Positions 43,358 to 52,547 are shown, counted from the first letter of the stretch. The stretch: 64,000 nucleotides of DNA from Streptomyces venezuelae (GCF_008642335.1 NZ_CP029191.1:3472001-3536000); one strand, 5' to 3'. Notes: generated from the sequence alone by a model not told the origin. Program-made: numbers and translations.

Positions 43358-43682
43358 GGTGACTGCTTTGGGTTTGGGCCGGCTGCACGCTCGTCACTCG
43401 TGCCGGCCGGGCACCGCACTGGGTGTGGTGGCAGGCCGCTAGCCCGCAGCCACCTCTCGCGTCCGCAATGAAATCACTGCCGGATCACCTCCTTTCTTCG
43501 AGTGATACACACCTTAGGAAGCGGCGTCGCGCGGCTCAACCGGTTTTTCGGGTAGGCGGACTGGCGGACGCACAACGATTTCTCTCCAACTTCCGGGAAG
43601 TTCCTGTGGGCTGCGTCACGTTCCAGTTGAATGATCTGACATGCGGTACGGGCAGATCGCGCAGGCCTGTAGGGGGTGCCAC
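43358..43682. other. Noncoding region before the PAS gene
   Basis: 325 bases with no convincing gene. A relatively A/T-rich stretch at 43495-43640, against the local background, is the likely promoter zone for the gene at 43683. Confidence 0.4.
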
Positions 43683-45062
43683 GTGAGTGCTTCGCGGCGG
43701 AGCGGAACCACTGACGAACTTGGTCCTGAAGAACCCGAGCCCGGAGGCGCCGAGCTGCTCGCGGCGCTCCTCGACGGAATGGACGCCGCGCTCTGCGCCT
43801 TCGACGCCGACGGTGTGGTGACGCACTGGAACCGCGAGGCCGAGCGGATCCTCGGGTGGACGGCGGCGGAGGCCGTGGGGCGACACGGGTTCACGGGGTG
43901 GGCCGTGCGGCCCGCCGACGCCGGGGACGTCGAGGAGCGGCTGCTGTCCGCGATGGACGCGCCGGGCCGGCAGGTGCACGAGTTCGCTCTGGTGACCAAG
44001 GACGGCGGACGGGTCCTGGTGCGCATGCAGTCGGCGTCCGTGCGGGGCGGGGACGGCAAGTCGTCGGGGGTGTACTGCGCCTTCAGCGAGGTCCACGCGC
44101 AGATCGACCTGGAGCGGTCCATCGCGCTGAGCGAGGCGCTGTTCGAGACGGCGTCGTGGGGCGTGGTCCTGGTCGACGCGGATCTGCGGCCCGCCGTCGT
44201 CAACGAACACGCGGCCCGCGCCTTCGGAGTGGGCCGCAGCGCCGTGCTCGGGCGGCCGCTCGCCGATCTGCTCGGGCAGGGCGTCGAGGAGCTCGAGAGC
44301 GCCCTGACGCACGTCCTCGCCGAGGGGACGCCGCCCGCGCCCGCGGAGATGTGGGTGACGGTGCGGGCCGCCGCGGGCGGCGATGACGACGGGGAGGCAC
44401 GCCGGTGCTGGCGCAGCGGCTTCCTCCGCCTCGCCTCGCCGCTCGCCGAGGAGCCCGTGCCGCTGGGCGTCGGCTGGCTGTTCCTCGACGTCACGGAGGC
44501 CAAGCAGGCGGAGCAGGAGGCGTCGCAGCTGCGGTTCCGGTCCCAGCAGCTGCACCGGGCGGCGCGGGCCACCGCGGAGTGCGAGGACCCGACGGAGGCG
44601 GCGACGGTCCAGCTGGACTTCGCGCTCGCGGGCTTCGCTGACCACGCCCTGGTCGATGTGCTGGCGGGCGAGAACCCGGTACGTCTGGTCCGTACGGCGG
44701 CGACGCCCGCGGGACCGCCGGGACCCTGCCGCCCCGTCGCCACGGCGGGCATCCCCGTCCGCTACCCCGAGGGGCATCCCGCGCCGCAGAGCGTGGAGCG
44801 GGTCGGGTCCGTGCGGGCCAGCGCGGGGGTGGGGGCGTCGGAGGACCGGGTGCGGGAGTGGGCGGCGGCCCGGCAGTGGCCCGAGGACTCCGTCCACGCC
44901 CTGTGCGTCGTCCTGCGGAGCAGGGGCCGGACGTTGGGCGTCGTGACGTTTCTGCGGGGGGCGGGGCGGGGGATGTTCGACCGCTCCGACGCGGCGTACG
45001 CGGAGAGCGTCGCGTCCCGCGTCGCCGTATCCCTCGACCTGGCCCAGATCCTCTCCCCCTAG
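43683..45062 (+). CDS. PAS-domain sensory protein
   Basis: A 459-residue cytoplasmic protein. A first PAS domain is at about 25-125 (ALCAFDADGVVTHWNREAERILGWTAAEAVG), a second at about 140-275 (VVLVDADLRPAVVNEHAARAFGVGRSAVLG), then a GAF-like region to the end (YAESVASRVAVSLDLAQI). There is no kinase, cyclase or phosphatase domain, though GAF-PAS proteins of Streptomyces often continue into a PP2C phosphatase. It may be a truncated relative or an adaptor. The GTG start at 43683 follows AGGGGG; an upstream ATG at 43641 adds a cysteine-rich leader without support. Confidence 0.82.
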   Translation: MSASRRSGTTDELGPEEPEPGGAELLAALLDGMDAALCAFDADGVVTHWNREAERILGWTAAEAVGRHGFTGWAVRPADAGDVEERLLSAMDAPGRQVHEFALVTKDGGRVLVRMQSASVRGGDGKSSGVYCAFSEVHAQIDLERSIALSEALFETASWGVVLVDADLRPAVVNEHAARAFGVGRSAVLGRPLADLLGQGVEELESALTHVLAEGTPPAPAEMWVTVRAAAGGDDDGEARRCWRSGFLRLASPLAEEPVPLGVGWLFLDVTEAKQAEQEASQLRFRSQQLHRAARATAECEDPTEAATVQLDFALAGFADHALVDVLAGENPVRLVRTAATPAGPPGPCRPVATAGIPVRYPEGHPAPQSVERVGSVRASAGVGASEDRVREWAAARQWPEDSVHALCVVLRSRGRTLGVVTFLRGAGRGMFDRSDAAYAESVASRVAVSLDLAQILSP

Positions 45063-45135
45063 AGGCGGGGGGGGTGGGGAGCCCCTCATCCACAAACGGA
45101 CAACAGGCGAACCCCACCAAAGGCGCCCCGCCAGA

Positions 45136-46380
45136 TCACGTCGCATGGAGTGCCAGCGTCGGGGACAAGCGGGCCGCCCGGACCGCCGGATACAGGCCCG
45201 CAACCGTGCCGATCGCCAGCGTCGCCGCGAAGCCGCCCGCCATGGCCCAGGGCGGGACCACCCACGGGAGGTCGCCCGAGAGGGCGTACGCCGCCGTCGC
45301 GGCCGCTCCCAGCGCCACCCCCGCCGCACCGCCCAGACCCGACAGCATCAGGGACTCCGTCACGAACTGGACGCGGATCTGGCCCCGCGTCGCGCCCAGG
45401 GAGCGGCGCAGGCCTATCTCGTAGCGGCGTTCCAGGACCGAGATGATCATCGTGTTGGCGACGCCGACCCCTCCTACCAGCAGGGCTATTCCGCCCAGGC
45501 CCAGGAGGAGAGTGGAGAACGCTCCCTCCGTCGCCGCCTTCGCCTGCAGCGCCGCCGACGGATCCGTGACCTGGACGTTGCGCGGGTTCTCCGGGTCGAT
45601 GGACGCCGCGAGGAGCTTGCGGACGCTGTTGACCGTGGCGTCGGTGGAGCGTTCGTACACCGACGTCGGGTGCCCGTCGAAGCCGAGGTACTTCTTCGAC
45701 GCGTCCCAGCCCGTCAGCGCCGACCGCTCGATGTCGGGTGCGAGCGGCAGCGGGTCGAGGATGCCGATCACCGTGAAGTAGCGGTCGTCGAGCCAGACCT
45801 GCCGGCCGGGCGCGACGATGCCCAGACGTTTCGCCGCCACATGGCCGAGTACCACCGACGGATAGCGGCTGTTCGCCGCGTTGAACCAGCTGCCGTGGGC
45901 CATCCGGCCCCGCAACACCTTCAGCAGCCCTTCCGTGGACGCCCGCACCGAGATGCCGCCGGTCTCGTCCTTCGGGATCTTCTCGCTGCGCCGGACGGTG
46001 CGTTCGAGGTCGCCCGTCGCGCCCACGGACTCGACCCCGTCGATCCGTCCGGCCCGCCCCGCCGCGTCGCGCGGCAGCGTCACCTTCTCGCCGGAGAACA
46101 TCGCCTCCCCCGGCGACGCCACCAGCATGTTCGTGCCCAGCGCGTCCAGTTCCCGCATGAGTTGGGCCTTGGAGGAAGACGAGATGCCCACCACCGCCAC
46201 CATCGTCGCGATGCCGATCGCGATGCCCAGCGCGGACAGGACCACCCTCACCGGTCGGCTGCGCAGGCCCGCCGAGCCCACGTGCAGGACGTCGCGGGGG
46301 CCGAGACGCGCCGCCCGCAGGACACGGCGCCCGCGCGGCCGTGCACCGTCACGCGCCCGCTCACCGTTGCGCGCCCTCAC
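45136..46380 (-). CDS. MacB/FtsX-like ABC transporter permease
   Basis: A 414-residue permease with four membrane helices in the MacB arrangement. The first (LSALGIAIGIATMVAVVG, about residues 48-65) is followed by a large extracytoplasmic domain (about 75-285). Three helices and the conserved cytoplasmic ISVLERRYEIGLRRSLGATRGQIRVQF then lead to the end. The GTG start at 46380 overlaps the ATPase stop by four bases. It is the last gene of a four-gene export operon. Such systems export peptides or antibiotics or act in envelope stress. Confidence 0.9.
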   Translation of the reverse strand: MRARNGERARDGARPRGRRVLRAARLGPRDVLHVGSAGLRSRPVRVVLSALGIAIGIATMVAVVGISSSSKAQLMRELDALGTNMLVASPGEAMFSGEKVTLPRDAAGRAGRIDGVESVGATGDLERTVRRSEKIPKDETGGISVRASTEGLLKVLRGRMAHGSWFNAANSRYPSVVLGHVAAKRLGIVAPGRQVWLDDRYFTVIGILDPLPLAPDIERSALTGWDASKKYLGFDGHPTSVYERSTDATVNSVRKLLAASIDPENPRNVQVTDPSAALQAKAATEGAFSTLLLGLGGIALLVGGVGVANTMIISVLERRYEIGLRRSLGATRGQIRVQFVTESLMLSGLGGAAGVALGAAATAAYALSGDLPWVVPPWAMAGGFAATLAIGTVAGLYPAVRAARLSPTLALHAT

Positions 46381-47096
46381 GCCACGACCTCCGCGCCCCG
46401 CGTGTCCGCGACGACCTGTCCGTCCCTGATGCGTACCTGCCGCGGCAGGCGTTCGGCGATCTCCGTGTCGTGGGTGATGACGGCGATGGTCGCGCCCTCC
46501 GCGTTCAGGTCGTGCAGCAGGGCCATGACGGCCTCGCCGGATTCAGAGTCGAGCGCACCGGTGGGTTCGTCGGCGAGGAGCAGGTCGGGTTCGCCGACGA
46601 CCGCGCGGGCGATGGCGACGCGCTGTTTCTGGCCGCCGGAGAGTTCGTGCGGGCGGTGTCTCATGCGGTCGGCGAGGCCCACGCGTTCCAGGGCGTACGC
46701 CGCCCTGCGGCGCCGTTCCGCACGCGGGAGCCCGGAGTAGAGCAGGCCCTCGGCGACGTTGTCGCGGGCGCTGACGCCGGGGACCAGGTGGAACGCCTGG
46801 AAGACGAAGCCGATGTGCCGGGCGCGCAGGGCGGACAGGCTGCGGTCGGTGAGCGCCGCGATGTCGTGGCCGGCGATGGCGACGGAGCCCGCCGTGGGGC
46901 GGTCCAGCGTGCCGACGATGTGCAGGAGCGTCGACTTGCCCGAGCCGGACGGGCCGACGATGGCGAGGAGCTCACCGGCGCCGACGGTCAGGTCGACCCC
47001 GCGGAGGGCGGCGACCCCGCCCGGGTACTCCTTGGTGACGCCGGCCAGTTCCACGACGGCGGAAGCGGGCCCCGGAGATACGAAGTGGTCGTTCAT
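46377..47096 (-). CDS. MacB-type ABC transporter ATP-binding protein
   Basis: A 239-residue ATPase of the LolD/MacB group. Walker A is GPSGSGKST, the Q-loop VFQAFHLVPGVSARDNV, the signature LSGGQKQRVAIARA, Walker B LLLADEPTGALD, and the H-loop ITHDTEIAERL. All catalytic parts are present. The ATG at 47096 overlaps the membrane-fusion gene stop (ATGA), and its own stop overlaps the permease start. Confidence 0.93.
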   Translation of the reverse strand: MNDHFVSPGPASAVVELAGVTKEYPGGVAALRGVDLTVGAGELLAIVGPSGSGKSTLLHIVGTLDRPTAGSVAIAGHDIAALTDRSLSALRARHIGFVFQAFHLVPGVSARDNVAEGLLYSGLPRAERRRRAAYALERVGLADRMRHRPHELSGGQKQRVAIARAVVGEPDLLLADEPTGALDSESGEAVMALLHDLNAEGATIAVITHDTEIAERLPRQVRIRDGQVVADTRGAEVVA

Positions 47097-48163
47097 GCCT
47101 TCGGCACCCCGACCTTCGCACCCTCCCGCAGCCCCCCGCCGCTCACCTCGACCCTGCCCTGCCCGAACATGCCGAGCTCGACCTTCACGTCGCGGGTGCG
47201 GCCGCCCTCGACGACCTGGACGCCGAAGCCGCCGCCGGGCAGCGCGAGGAGGGCGTTGACGGGGACGGAGAGGACGTTCTTCCGGGTCTCGCCGGTGAGG
47301 TTCACGGTGACCGGCGACTGGTCGAAGCCGTCGACCTCGCCGGGGTCGTCGAAGGTGACGGTGACGGGGATCTTGGGGGTCTTGTCGCTCGGGTCGTCGC
47401 CGGGCTTGGCGGTCCTGCCGACGGCGGAGACCTTGCCGTCGGCCGTGGCGCCGTCCGGGAGCGTCACGGTGACCTTCGTGCCCTTCTTCGCCGAGTCGCC
47501 CTCCGCGACATCGAGCTGGATGCGTACGACGCGTTCGGAGCCGGTCGTCGAGAGGACGGGCCTGCCGGGCGCGACCTGGTCGCCTACGGTCGAACCCGCG
47601 GACTTCACGCGGACCGCCGACGGCTGGAAGGAGATCTGGTCGGGGCCGACGCGGCCGGTCTGCTTGCGGTCGTGGGCCTTCTGCCACCGCTTGACCGCGG
47701 CCGCGGTGCCGTCGGTGTACGTGCCGTCGACGGCGAGCCCGGCGCCGTGGCCGAGGGCGACGAGGTTCTCTTCGAGCTGGCGGACGTCGTTGCCCTTGTC
47801 GCCGCTCTTCAGGGTGCGGTACATGGGCTCGGTGCCGTACATGAGGCGGACGGGCGTGCCGTTGACCTCGTAGAGGCGTCCGTCGCGCCCGATGGTCGAG
47901 CCGTTGTCGGGGGCCCAGGTCAGCGTGCCCGTCGTACCGGCGTTGATCTTGCGTTCCTTGGCGTAGCCGAGGGTGCCGTCGACCTGTGTGCCGCTGCTGA
48001 GGTCGCCGCGCTCGACGGACGCGGTGGCCGGCGGCAGGCCCGCCCCGCGGTGGTCGGCGGTCTCCTTGCCGCCCGCGTCGGCGAGCGCGCTGACGGCGAT
48101 GCCGCCGCCGGTGACGGCGAGGAGGGCGACGACGGTGGCGACGACGGCGGTACGGCGCCTCAC
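47093..48163 (-). CDS. Membrane fusion protein with peptidoglycan-binding domain
   Basis: A 356-residue HlyD-like protein with one N-terminal membrane anchor (AVVATVVALLAVTGGGIAV). It has a peptidoglycan-binding-1 domain at about 125-170 (GDKGNDVRQLEENLVALGHGAGLAVDGTYTDGTAAAVKRWQ), then beta-barrel and membrane-proximal domains (VAEGDSAKKGTKVTVTLPDG). It probably links the MacB-type permease to the cell wall. The GTG start at 48163 overlaps the upstream lipoprotein stop by four bases. Confidence 0.9.
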   Translation of the reverse strand: MRRRTAVVATVVALLAVTGGGIAVSALADAGGKETADHRGAGLPPATASVERGDLSSGTQVDGTLGYAKERKINAGTTGTLTWAPDNGSTIGRDGRLYEVNGTPVRLMYGTEPMYRTLKSGDKGNDVRQLEENLVALGHGAGLAVDGTYTDGTAAAVKRWQKAHDRKQTGRVGPDQISFQPSAVRVKSAGSTVGDQVAPGRPVLSTTGSERVVRIQLDVAEGDSAKKGTKVTVTLPDGATADGKVSAVGRTAKPGDDPSDKTPKIPVTVTFDDPGEVDGFDQSPVTVNLTGETRKNVLSVPVNALLALPGGGFGVQVVEGGRTRDVKVELGMFGQGRVEVSGGGLREGAKVGVPKA

Positions 48164-48687
48164 TTGACGATGCCCTTGCACGCCTCGGCGGCCTTCTCCA
48201 TCTTCTTGGCCTCGGCGCCCTTGGGCATGGGCTGGGCCTGCATCGCGCCGCCGTCGAACTTCGGGTCGGGCATGTTGAACCCGTTCTCGCGCATGCACTG
48301 GGCGTACTTGAGCATCTTGTCCTTGTCGGCCTGCGAGGGCCCCTTGCCCGACCGGCCGCCGCCCGCGCCGCACTTCTTCAGGGCGGCCTCCATCTTCTCC
48401 TTGCTCATGTCGCCGCCGATGGTGATGCCGCTGACGTCCTCGTCGGATTTGGGCTCGGCCACCTTGAGGCCCTGCTTGCGCAGGCACTCGCGCTCCTTGA
48501 ACGCCTTGTCGGCGTCGGCGCCCTTGCCGCCGTCGGCGCTGTCCGACGACGAGCCGGACGCGGAGTCCGAGCCGGAACCGTCGGAACAGGCGGCGGCGAA
48601 GAGCGCGAGCGCGGCGAGGGTGGACGCGAACGCGACCGAGCGGGTACGCGGCAGAAGAGCGGGACGGGTCGTGCGGGCGGTCCTCAT
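48160..48687 (-). CDS. Secreted lipoprotein
   Basis: A 175-residue lipoprotein: arginine-rich start, hydrophobic stretch, and lipobox FAAAC with C34. A Ser/Asp/Gly linker follows, then two copies of an ExxLRxxGLxV-like helix pattern (ECLRKQGLKVAEP and QCMRENGFNMPDP) with cysteines in each half. No known enzyme motif. It heads a four-gene export operon and may be an accessory or sensor for the transporter. It is divergent from the response regulator gene at 48825, which probably controls the operon. Confidence 0.88.
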   Translation of the reverse strand: MRTARTTRPALLPRTRSVAFASTLAALALFAAACSDGSGSDSASGSSSDSADGGKGADADKAFKERECLRKQGLKVAEPKSDEDVSGITIGGDMSKEKMEAALKKCGAGGGRSGKGPSQADKDKMLKYAQCMRENGFNMPDPKFDGGAMQAQPMPKGAEAKKMEKAAEACKGIVK

Positions 48688-48824
48688 GGAACTTCCCCTT
48701 CACATGTGGCGTGACTGACGTGTGGCGTGACTGACGCGCACAGGCTGGCGGGGAGCCGCGTTTCGTTTCTCTCAACGGAGACGCTTACACCGGCGAAAGG
48801 TCACTCTCGGGTACACAGGGCGAC

Positions 48825-49490
48825 ATGCGCGTACTGCTGGTGGAGGACGAGGAATTCCTGGCCGAGATGATCGCCGACGGGCTGCGCCGCGACGCGCTCG
48901 CCGTCGACGTCGCCGCCGACGGCCTCACCGCGCTGCGAAAACTGCAGCTCGGCGAGTACGACGTGCTGATCCTCGACCGCGACCTGCCGGGCGTGCACGG
49001 CGACGAGGTGTGCCGCCGCGTCGTCGAGCAGCGGCTCCTGACACGGGTCCTGATGCTGACGGCGGCGGGCACGGTGCGTGACCGCGTGGCGGGTCTGGGG
49101 CTCGGCGCGGACGACTATCTGACCAAGCCGTTCGCGTACGACGAACTGCTCGCGCGCGTGCTCGCCCTCGGCCGCCGCGCCCGGCCCGCGCTGCCGCCGG
49201 TGATCGAACGGTCCGGTCTCGTCCTGGACACCGCGCGCCGCCAGGCCAGCCGGGACGGGCGGCATCTGACGCTGTCCCGCAAGGAGTTCGCGGTCCTGGA
49301 GGCGCTGCTCCGGGCGGACGGCGCGGTGGTCAGCGGCGAGGACCTGATCGAACAGGTCTGGGAGGAGGACACCAGCTACCGCACCAACGCGGTCCGCGTC
49401 ACCCTCTCCAAGCTCCGCGCGAAGCTCGGCGAGCCGCCGGTCGTGGAGACGGTGCCGGGGGCCGGGTACCGGATCGCGGGGCGCGGATGA
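48825..49490 (+). CDS. OmpR-family response regulator (CutR-like)
   Basis: A 221-residue two-component regulator. The receiver has the acidic pair in VEDEE, phospho-acceptor D51 (LILDRDLPG), and K101 in LTKPF. A winged-helix output domain from about 125 carries LSRKEFAVLEALLRADGAVVSGEDLIEQVW and RTNAVRVTLSKLRAKLG. It looks close to CutR of S. coelicolor/S. lividans, judged from memory. Its stop overlaps the histidine kinase start by four bases (ATGA). The divergent lipoprotein/MacB operon is the likely target. Confidence 0.92.
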   Translation: MRVLLVEDEEFLAEMIADGLRRDALAVDVAADGLTALRKLQLGEYDVLILDRDLPGVHGDEVCRRVVEQRLLTRVLMLTAAGTVRDRVAGLGLGADDYLTKPFAYDELLARVLALGRRARPALPPVIERSGLVLDTARRQASRDGRHLTLSRKEFAVLEALLRADGAVVSGEDLIEQVWEEDTSYRTNAVRVTLSKLRAKLGEPPVVETVPGAGYRIAGRG

Positions 49491-50704
49491 GCAGCGAGCG
49501 GGCCCGGCTGACCGCCCTCTACGGAGGGCTGCTCGTGCTGGCGGGAGCGCTGCTCACGGGGCTCGTCTATCTGCTCGTGCAGCAGGGGCTGTATACGTCG
49601 ATCAGTTCGGCCGTGACCACGGCGGTGCCGCGCGACCCGACGCCGCCGTGGCGGCATGCCAGTCCGCTGCCGGTGGCGTCCGCGGTGCCCGCCCAGCGCC
49701 TCCAGGGCACGGTCCCGGACGTCGACAGGAGCGGCCTCGCCGTGACGAGGATCAGCGATCTCGCGGGCGAGGCGGCGCTCAGCCGGCTCCTGACGGTCTC
49801 GGTGATCGTCTTCACCGTGTACGCCGTCCTGTCGATCGCCCTCGCCTGGTGGATGGCGGGCCGGGTCCTGCGCCCGGTCGGGGTGATCACCAACATCGCG
49901 CGGCGGCTCTCCGGCGCGAACCTGCACGAGCGGATCGCGCTGGACGCGCCCCCGGGCGAGCTGAAGCACCTCGCGGACACCTTCGACGAGATGCTGGACC
50001 GCATAGAGCGCCTCGTCGGCGCGCAGCAGCGGTTCGCGGCCAACGCGGCGCACGAGCTGCGCACACCCCTTGCAGTGCAGCGGGCGGCCGCCGAGATCGG
50101 TCTCGCCGGTGACCCGGACCCGGAACGCGTGGCGAGAATCCGTACGAAACTCATCTCCGTCGCCGACGACAGCGAGCACCTCGTCGAGGGGCTGCTGCTG
50201 CTCGCCGACTCCGAGCAGGGCCTGGAGCGGCGCGAGCCCGTCGCGGTGGACGTCCTGGCGCACGCCGTCGCGGACGGTCTCGCCGAGGAGGCGGCGGGGC
50301 GCGGCGTCACGGTGTCGGTGCGGACGGAGCCGCTGACGGTGACCGGCGACGGGGTGCTCCTGGACCGGCTGGTGCACAACCTGGTGGCGAACGCGGTGCG
50401 CTACAACGCCCCCGAGGGCCGGGTGCGCGTCGCCGTCGGCGCCGACGGCACGCTGGAGGTCGCCAACACGGGCCCGGAGGTCCCGCCGGACACCGTCCCG
50501 CACCTCTTCGAACCCTTCCGGCGCCTGCACGAGCGGACGCACGCGCGGGGCGAGGGGGCGGGCCTCGGCCTGTCGATCGTGTCGGCGATCGCGCGGGCGC
50601 ACGAGGCGGAGGTGACGGCGGAGGCGAACGCCGAGGGCGGCGGCCTGACGGTGCGGGTGGCCTTCGCGCCCGCCCCGGTCCCGCGAGGCACTCAGTGCCG
50701 GTAG
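49487..50704 (+). CDS. Sensor histidine kinase
   Basis: A 405-residue membrane kinase. It has two transmembrane helices (about 10-32 and 100-122) around a 65-residue extracytoplasmic sensor loop. A HAMP domain follows (WWMAGRVLRPVGVITNIARRLSG), then the H-box QRFAANAAHELRTPLAVQ with H189, the N-box HNLVANAVRYN and the G-box GEGAGLGLSIVSAIARAH. It is the partner of the regulator at 48825. The C-terminus overlaps the convergent SIS gene by 13 bases. Confidence 0.93.
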   Translation: MSSERARLTALYGGLLVLAGALLTGLVYLLVQQGLYTSISSAVTTAVPRDPTPPWRHASPLPVASAVPAQRLQGTVPDVDRSGLAVTRISDLAGEAALSRLLTVSVIVFTVYAVLSIALAWWMAGRVLRPVGVITNIARRLSGANLHERIALDAPPGELKHLADTFDEMLDRIERLVGAQQRFAANAAHELRTPLAVQRAAAEIGLAGDPDPERVARIRTKLISVADDSEHLVEGLLLLADSEQGLERREPVAVDVLAHAVADGLAEEAAGRGVTVSVRTEPLTVTGDGVLLDRLVHNLVANAVRYNAPEGRVRVAVGADGTLEVANTGPEVPPDTVPHLFEPFRRLHERTHARGEGAGLGLSIVSAIARAHEAEVTAEANAEGGGLTVRVAFAPAPVPRGTQCR

Positions 50705-51465
50705 AAGATGCGGTCCCCGTACTCCTGGAATACGCGCCCGTTCCAGTCGTGTCCGCCGTCCACGTTCCCGGACCGCAGCACGGGCGGCTGGATGCCGCGC
50801 TCGGCGAGCTTCTCGATCGCCGCGGCCGTCATGGCCTGCATCAGGGCGTTGGTGACGACGCTCGACGCGGGCCCGAACGGGGCGTCGACCCCGTCGAGGG
50901 AGAGCTCCGCGTCGCCGACGCCGACCTTCGAGTCGACGATCACGTCGCAGTGGTCCTTCAGGAAGGTGCCGGAGACGTGCCGGGAGCGGGTCTCCGTCGC
51001 GTACGCCACCGACGTCACTCCGATGACCTTCAGGCCGAGCGCGCGGGCGTTCATCGCCATCTCCACGGGCAGCGAGTTCCGCCCCGAGAGCGAGATGATC
51101 ACGAGTACGTCGCCGGGGCGGGCCGGCGACGAGTCGAGGACCGCGCCCGCGAGACCGTCGACGCGCTCCAGGGCGGAGCCCAGCGTGGCGGGCATCACGT
51201 CCACGCCGACCACTCCGGGGACGGCGAGCAGGTTGATGAGGCCGAGGCCGCCCGCGCGGTAGACGACGTCCTGGGCGGCCAGCGAGGAGTGCCCGGCGCC
51301 GAAGGCGAAGAGCCGTCCGCCGGACTCGACGGCATCGGCGAGCAGTGTGCCCGCGGCGGCCACGCTGCCGGACTCCTCGTCGCGCACCTTCTGGAGCAGT
51401 CCGATGGCGGCGTCGAAATACCGGCCCGCCGTCTTGCTCACGCCGCTCTGGATGCTCTCGCTCAT
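50692..51465 (-). CDS. SIS-domain protein
   Basis: A 257-residue sugar-isomerase-domain protein with AGRYFDAAIGLLQKVRDEESGSVAAAG, GRLFAFGAGHSSLAAQDVVYRAGGL, and the phosphosugar-binding loop VIISLSGRNSLPVEMAM. The C-terminus RSGNVDGGHDWNGRVFQEYGDRIFYRH is typical of the group that includes SCO4393, as I remember it. It is related to phosphoheptose isomerases and sugar-phosphate regulators; the substrate is unknown. Start ATG 51465; GTG 51474 is possible. It is divergent from dmdR1. Confidence 0.87.
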   Translation of the reverse strand: MSESIQSGVSKTAGRYFDAAIGLLQKVRDEESGSVAAAGTLLADAVESGGRLFAFGAGHSSLAAQDVVYRAGGLGLINLLAVPGVVGVDVMPATLGSALERVDGLAGAVLDSSPARPGDVLVIISLSGRNSLPVEMAMNARALGLKVIGVTSVAYATETRSRHVSGTFLKDHCDVIVDSKVGVGDAELSLDGVDAPFGPASSVVTNALMQAMTAAAIEKLAERGIQPPVLRSGNVDGGHDWNGRVFQEYGDRIFYRH

Positions 51466-51498
51466 TCGCCTCACGTTGCGGTCTGGACCAGCGCCCTG

Positions 51499-52301
51499 TC
51501 AACACCGTCGCAGGCCGGTACCGGGCGGGAATTCCACCGGCGCGGCACGGTTGTCAGTGGTATGCGTCAGAATTGAGGGCAGGGCCAGCGCACGAGCGAA
51601 TTCTGAGGGGCACCCATGTCGGGGCTGATTGACACCACTGAGATGTATTTGCGCACCATCCTCGAGCTGGAGGAGGAAGGTGTGGTCCCCATGCGCGCCC
51701 GGATCGCGGAGCGGCTGGACCAGAGCGGACCGACCGTGAGCCAGACCGTGGCGCGCATGGAGCGCGACGGCCTGGTGGCCGTCGCGAGCGACCGTCACCT
51801 GGAGCTCACCGAGGAGGGCCGCAGGCTCGCCACGCGCGTGATGCGCAAGCACCGCCTGGCGGAGTGCCTGCTCGTCGACGTGATCGGGCTCGAATGGGAG
51901 CAGGTGCACGCCGAGGCCTGCCGCTGGGAGCACGTGATGAGCGAGGCCGTGGAGCGCCGCGTCCTGGAGCTCCTGCGCCACCCCACCGAGTCTCCGTACG
52001 GCAACCCGATCCCGGGCCTGGAGGAGCTGGGCGAGAAGGACGGCGCGGACCCGTTCCTGGACGAGGGCATGGTCTCCCTGTCGGAGCTCGACCCGGGTTC
52101 CGAGGGCAAGACCGTCGTGGTGCGCCGCATCGGCGAGCCGATCCAGACGGACGCCCAGCTGATGTACACGCTGCGGCGGGCCGGTGTGCAGCCGGGTTCC
52201 GTGGTGAGCGTGACGGAGTCCGCGGGCGGCGTCCTGGTGGGCAGCAGCGGCGAGGCCGCCGAGCTCACCGCGGAGACCGCGTCGCACGTCTTCGTCGCCA
52301 A
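51499..52301 (-). other. Antisense open frames over dmdR1 (possible adm)
   Basis: Two long minus-strand frames (51499-52287 and 51795-52301) lie opposite dmdR1. In S. coelicolor an antiparallel gene, adm, has been described on the strand complementary to dmdR1 and shown to affect siderophore and antibiotic production. Long antisense frames are common in high-GC DNA, so I cannot say from sequence which frame, if either, is the adm equivalent. Confidence 0.3.
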
Positions 52302-52308
52302 GCGCTGA
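51616..52308 (+). CDS. dmdR1: DtxR-family iron-dependent repressor DmdR1
   Basis: A 230-residue metalloregulator. The winged-helix DNA-binding domain spans residues 1-75 (DTTEMYLRTILELEEEGVVPMRARIAERLDQSGPTVSQTVARMERDGLV). The dimerisation/metal domain follows (HRLAECLLVDVIGLEWEQVHAEACRWEHVMSEAVERRVL), with the metal-site residues M10, C102, E105, H106 pattern of DtxR recognisable in EACRWEH. A C-terminal SH3-like domain completes it. It represses siderophore and iron-uptake genes when Fe(II) is bound. GAGGGG precedes the ATG. No iron box is visible at its own promoter. SIS upstream matches the S. coelicolor order. Confidence 0.95.
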   Translation: MSGLIDTTEMYLRTILELEEEGVVPMRARIAERLDQSGPTVSQTVARMERDGLVAVASDRHLELTEEGRRLATRVMRKHRLAECLLVDVIGLEWEQVHAEACRWEHVMSEAVERRVLELLRHPTESPYGNPIPGLEELGEKDGADPFLDEGMVSLSELDPGSEGKTVVVRRIGEPIQTDAQLMYTLRRAGVQPGSVVSVTESAGGVLVGSSGEAAELTAETASHVFVAKR

Positions 52309-52519
52309 AAGGCCGGTCGCCGTCAGTCAACTCCCGTTGCCGCAGGGGTGGTTGACAGGACTCCGCGAGCTGCGCCGGATCCCGCGGAATCGAAGATTCA
52401 GTGCGCGGAATCGCAGCGGCCGAGCGTTTTGCGTGCCAGGCTGTCGCGAGAGGCATATGACCTGAGGGCTCGGAGGGGGCTGGAGGATGTGCCCGTCTGG
52501 TGAGCGCGAGCAAGGCGAG
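52309..52519. other. Noncoding stretch downstream of dmdR1
   Basis: Left part of the 490-base gap 52309-52798. No credible gene or RNA seen. Confidence 0.4.
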
Positions 52520-52547
52520 GGCCCCGGCGCTCAAGAGCGCCGGGGCC
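52520..52547. terminator. Strong GC hairpin
   Basis: GGCCCCGGCGCTC pairs perfectly with its complement 52535-52547 around AA; in practice about 11 bp with a small loop. It lies 212 bases after dmdR1, so it may end a longer dmdR1 transcript or one from an unrecognised small gene. Confidence 0.75.
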
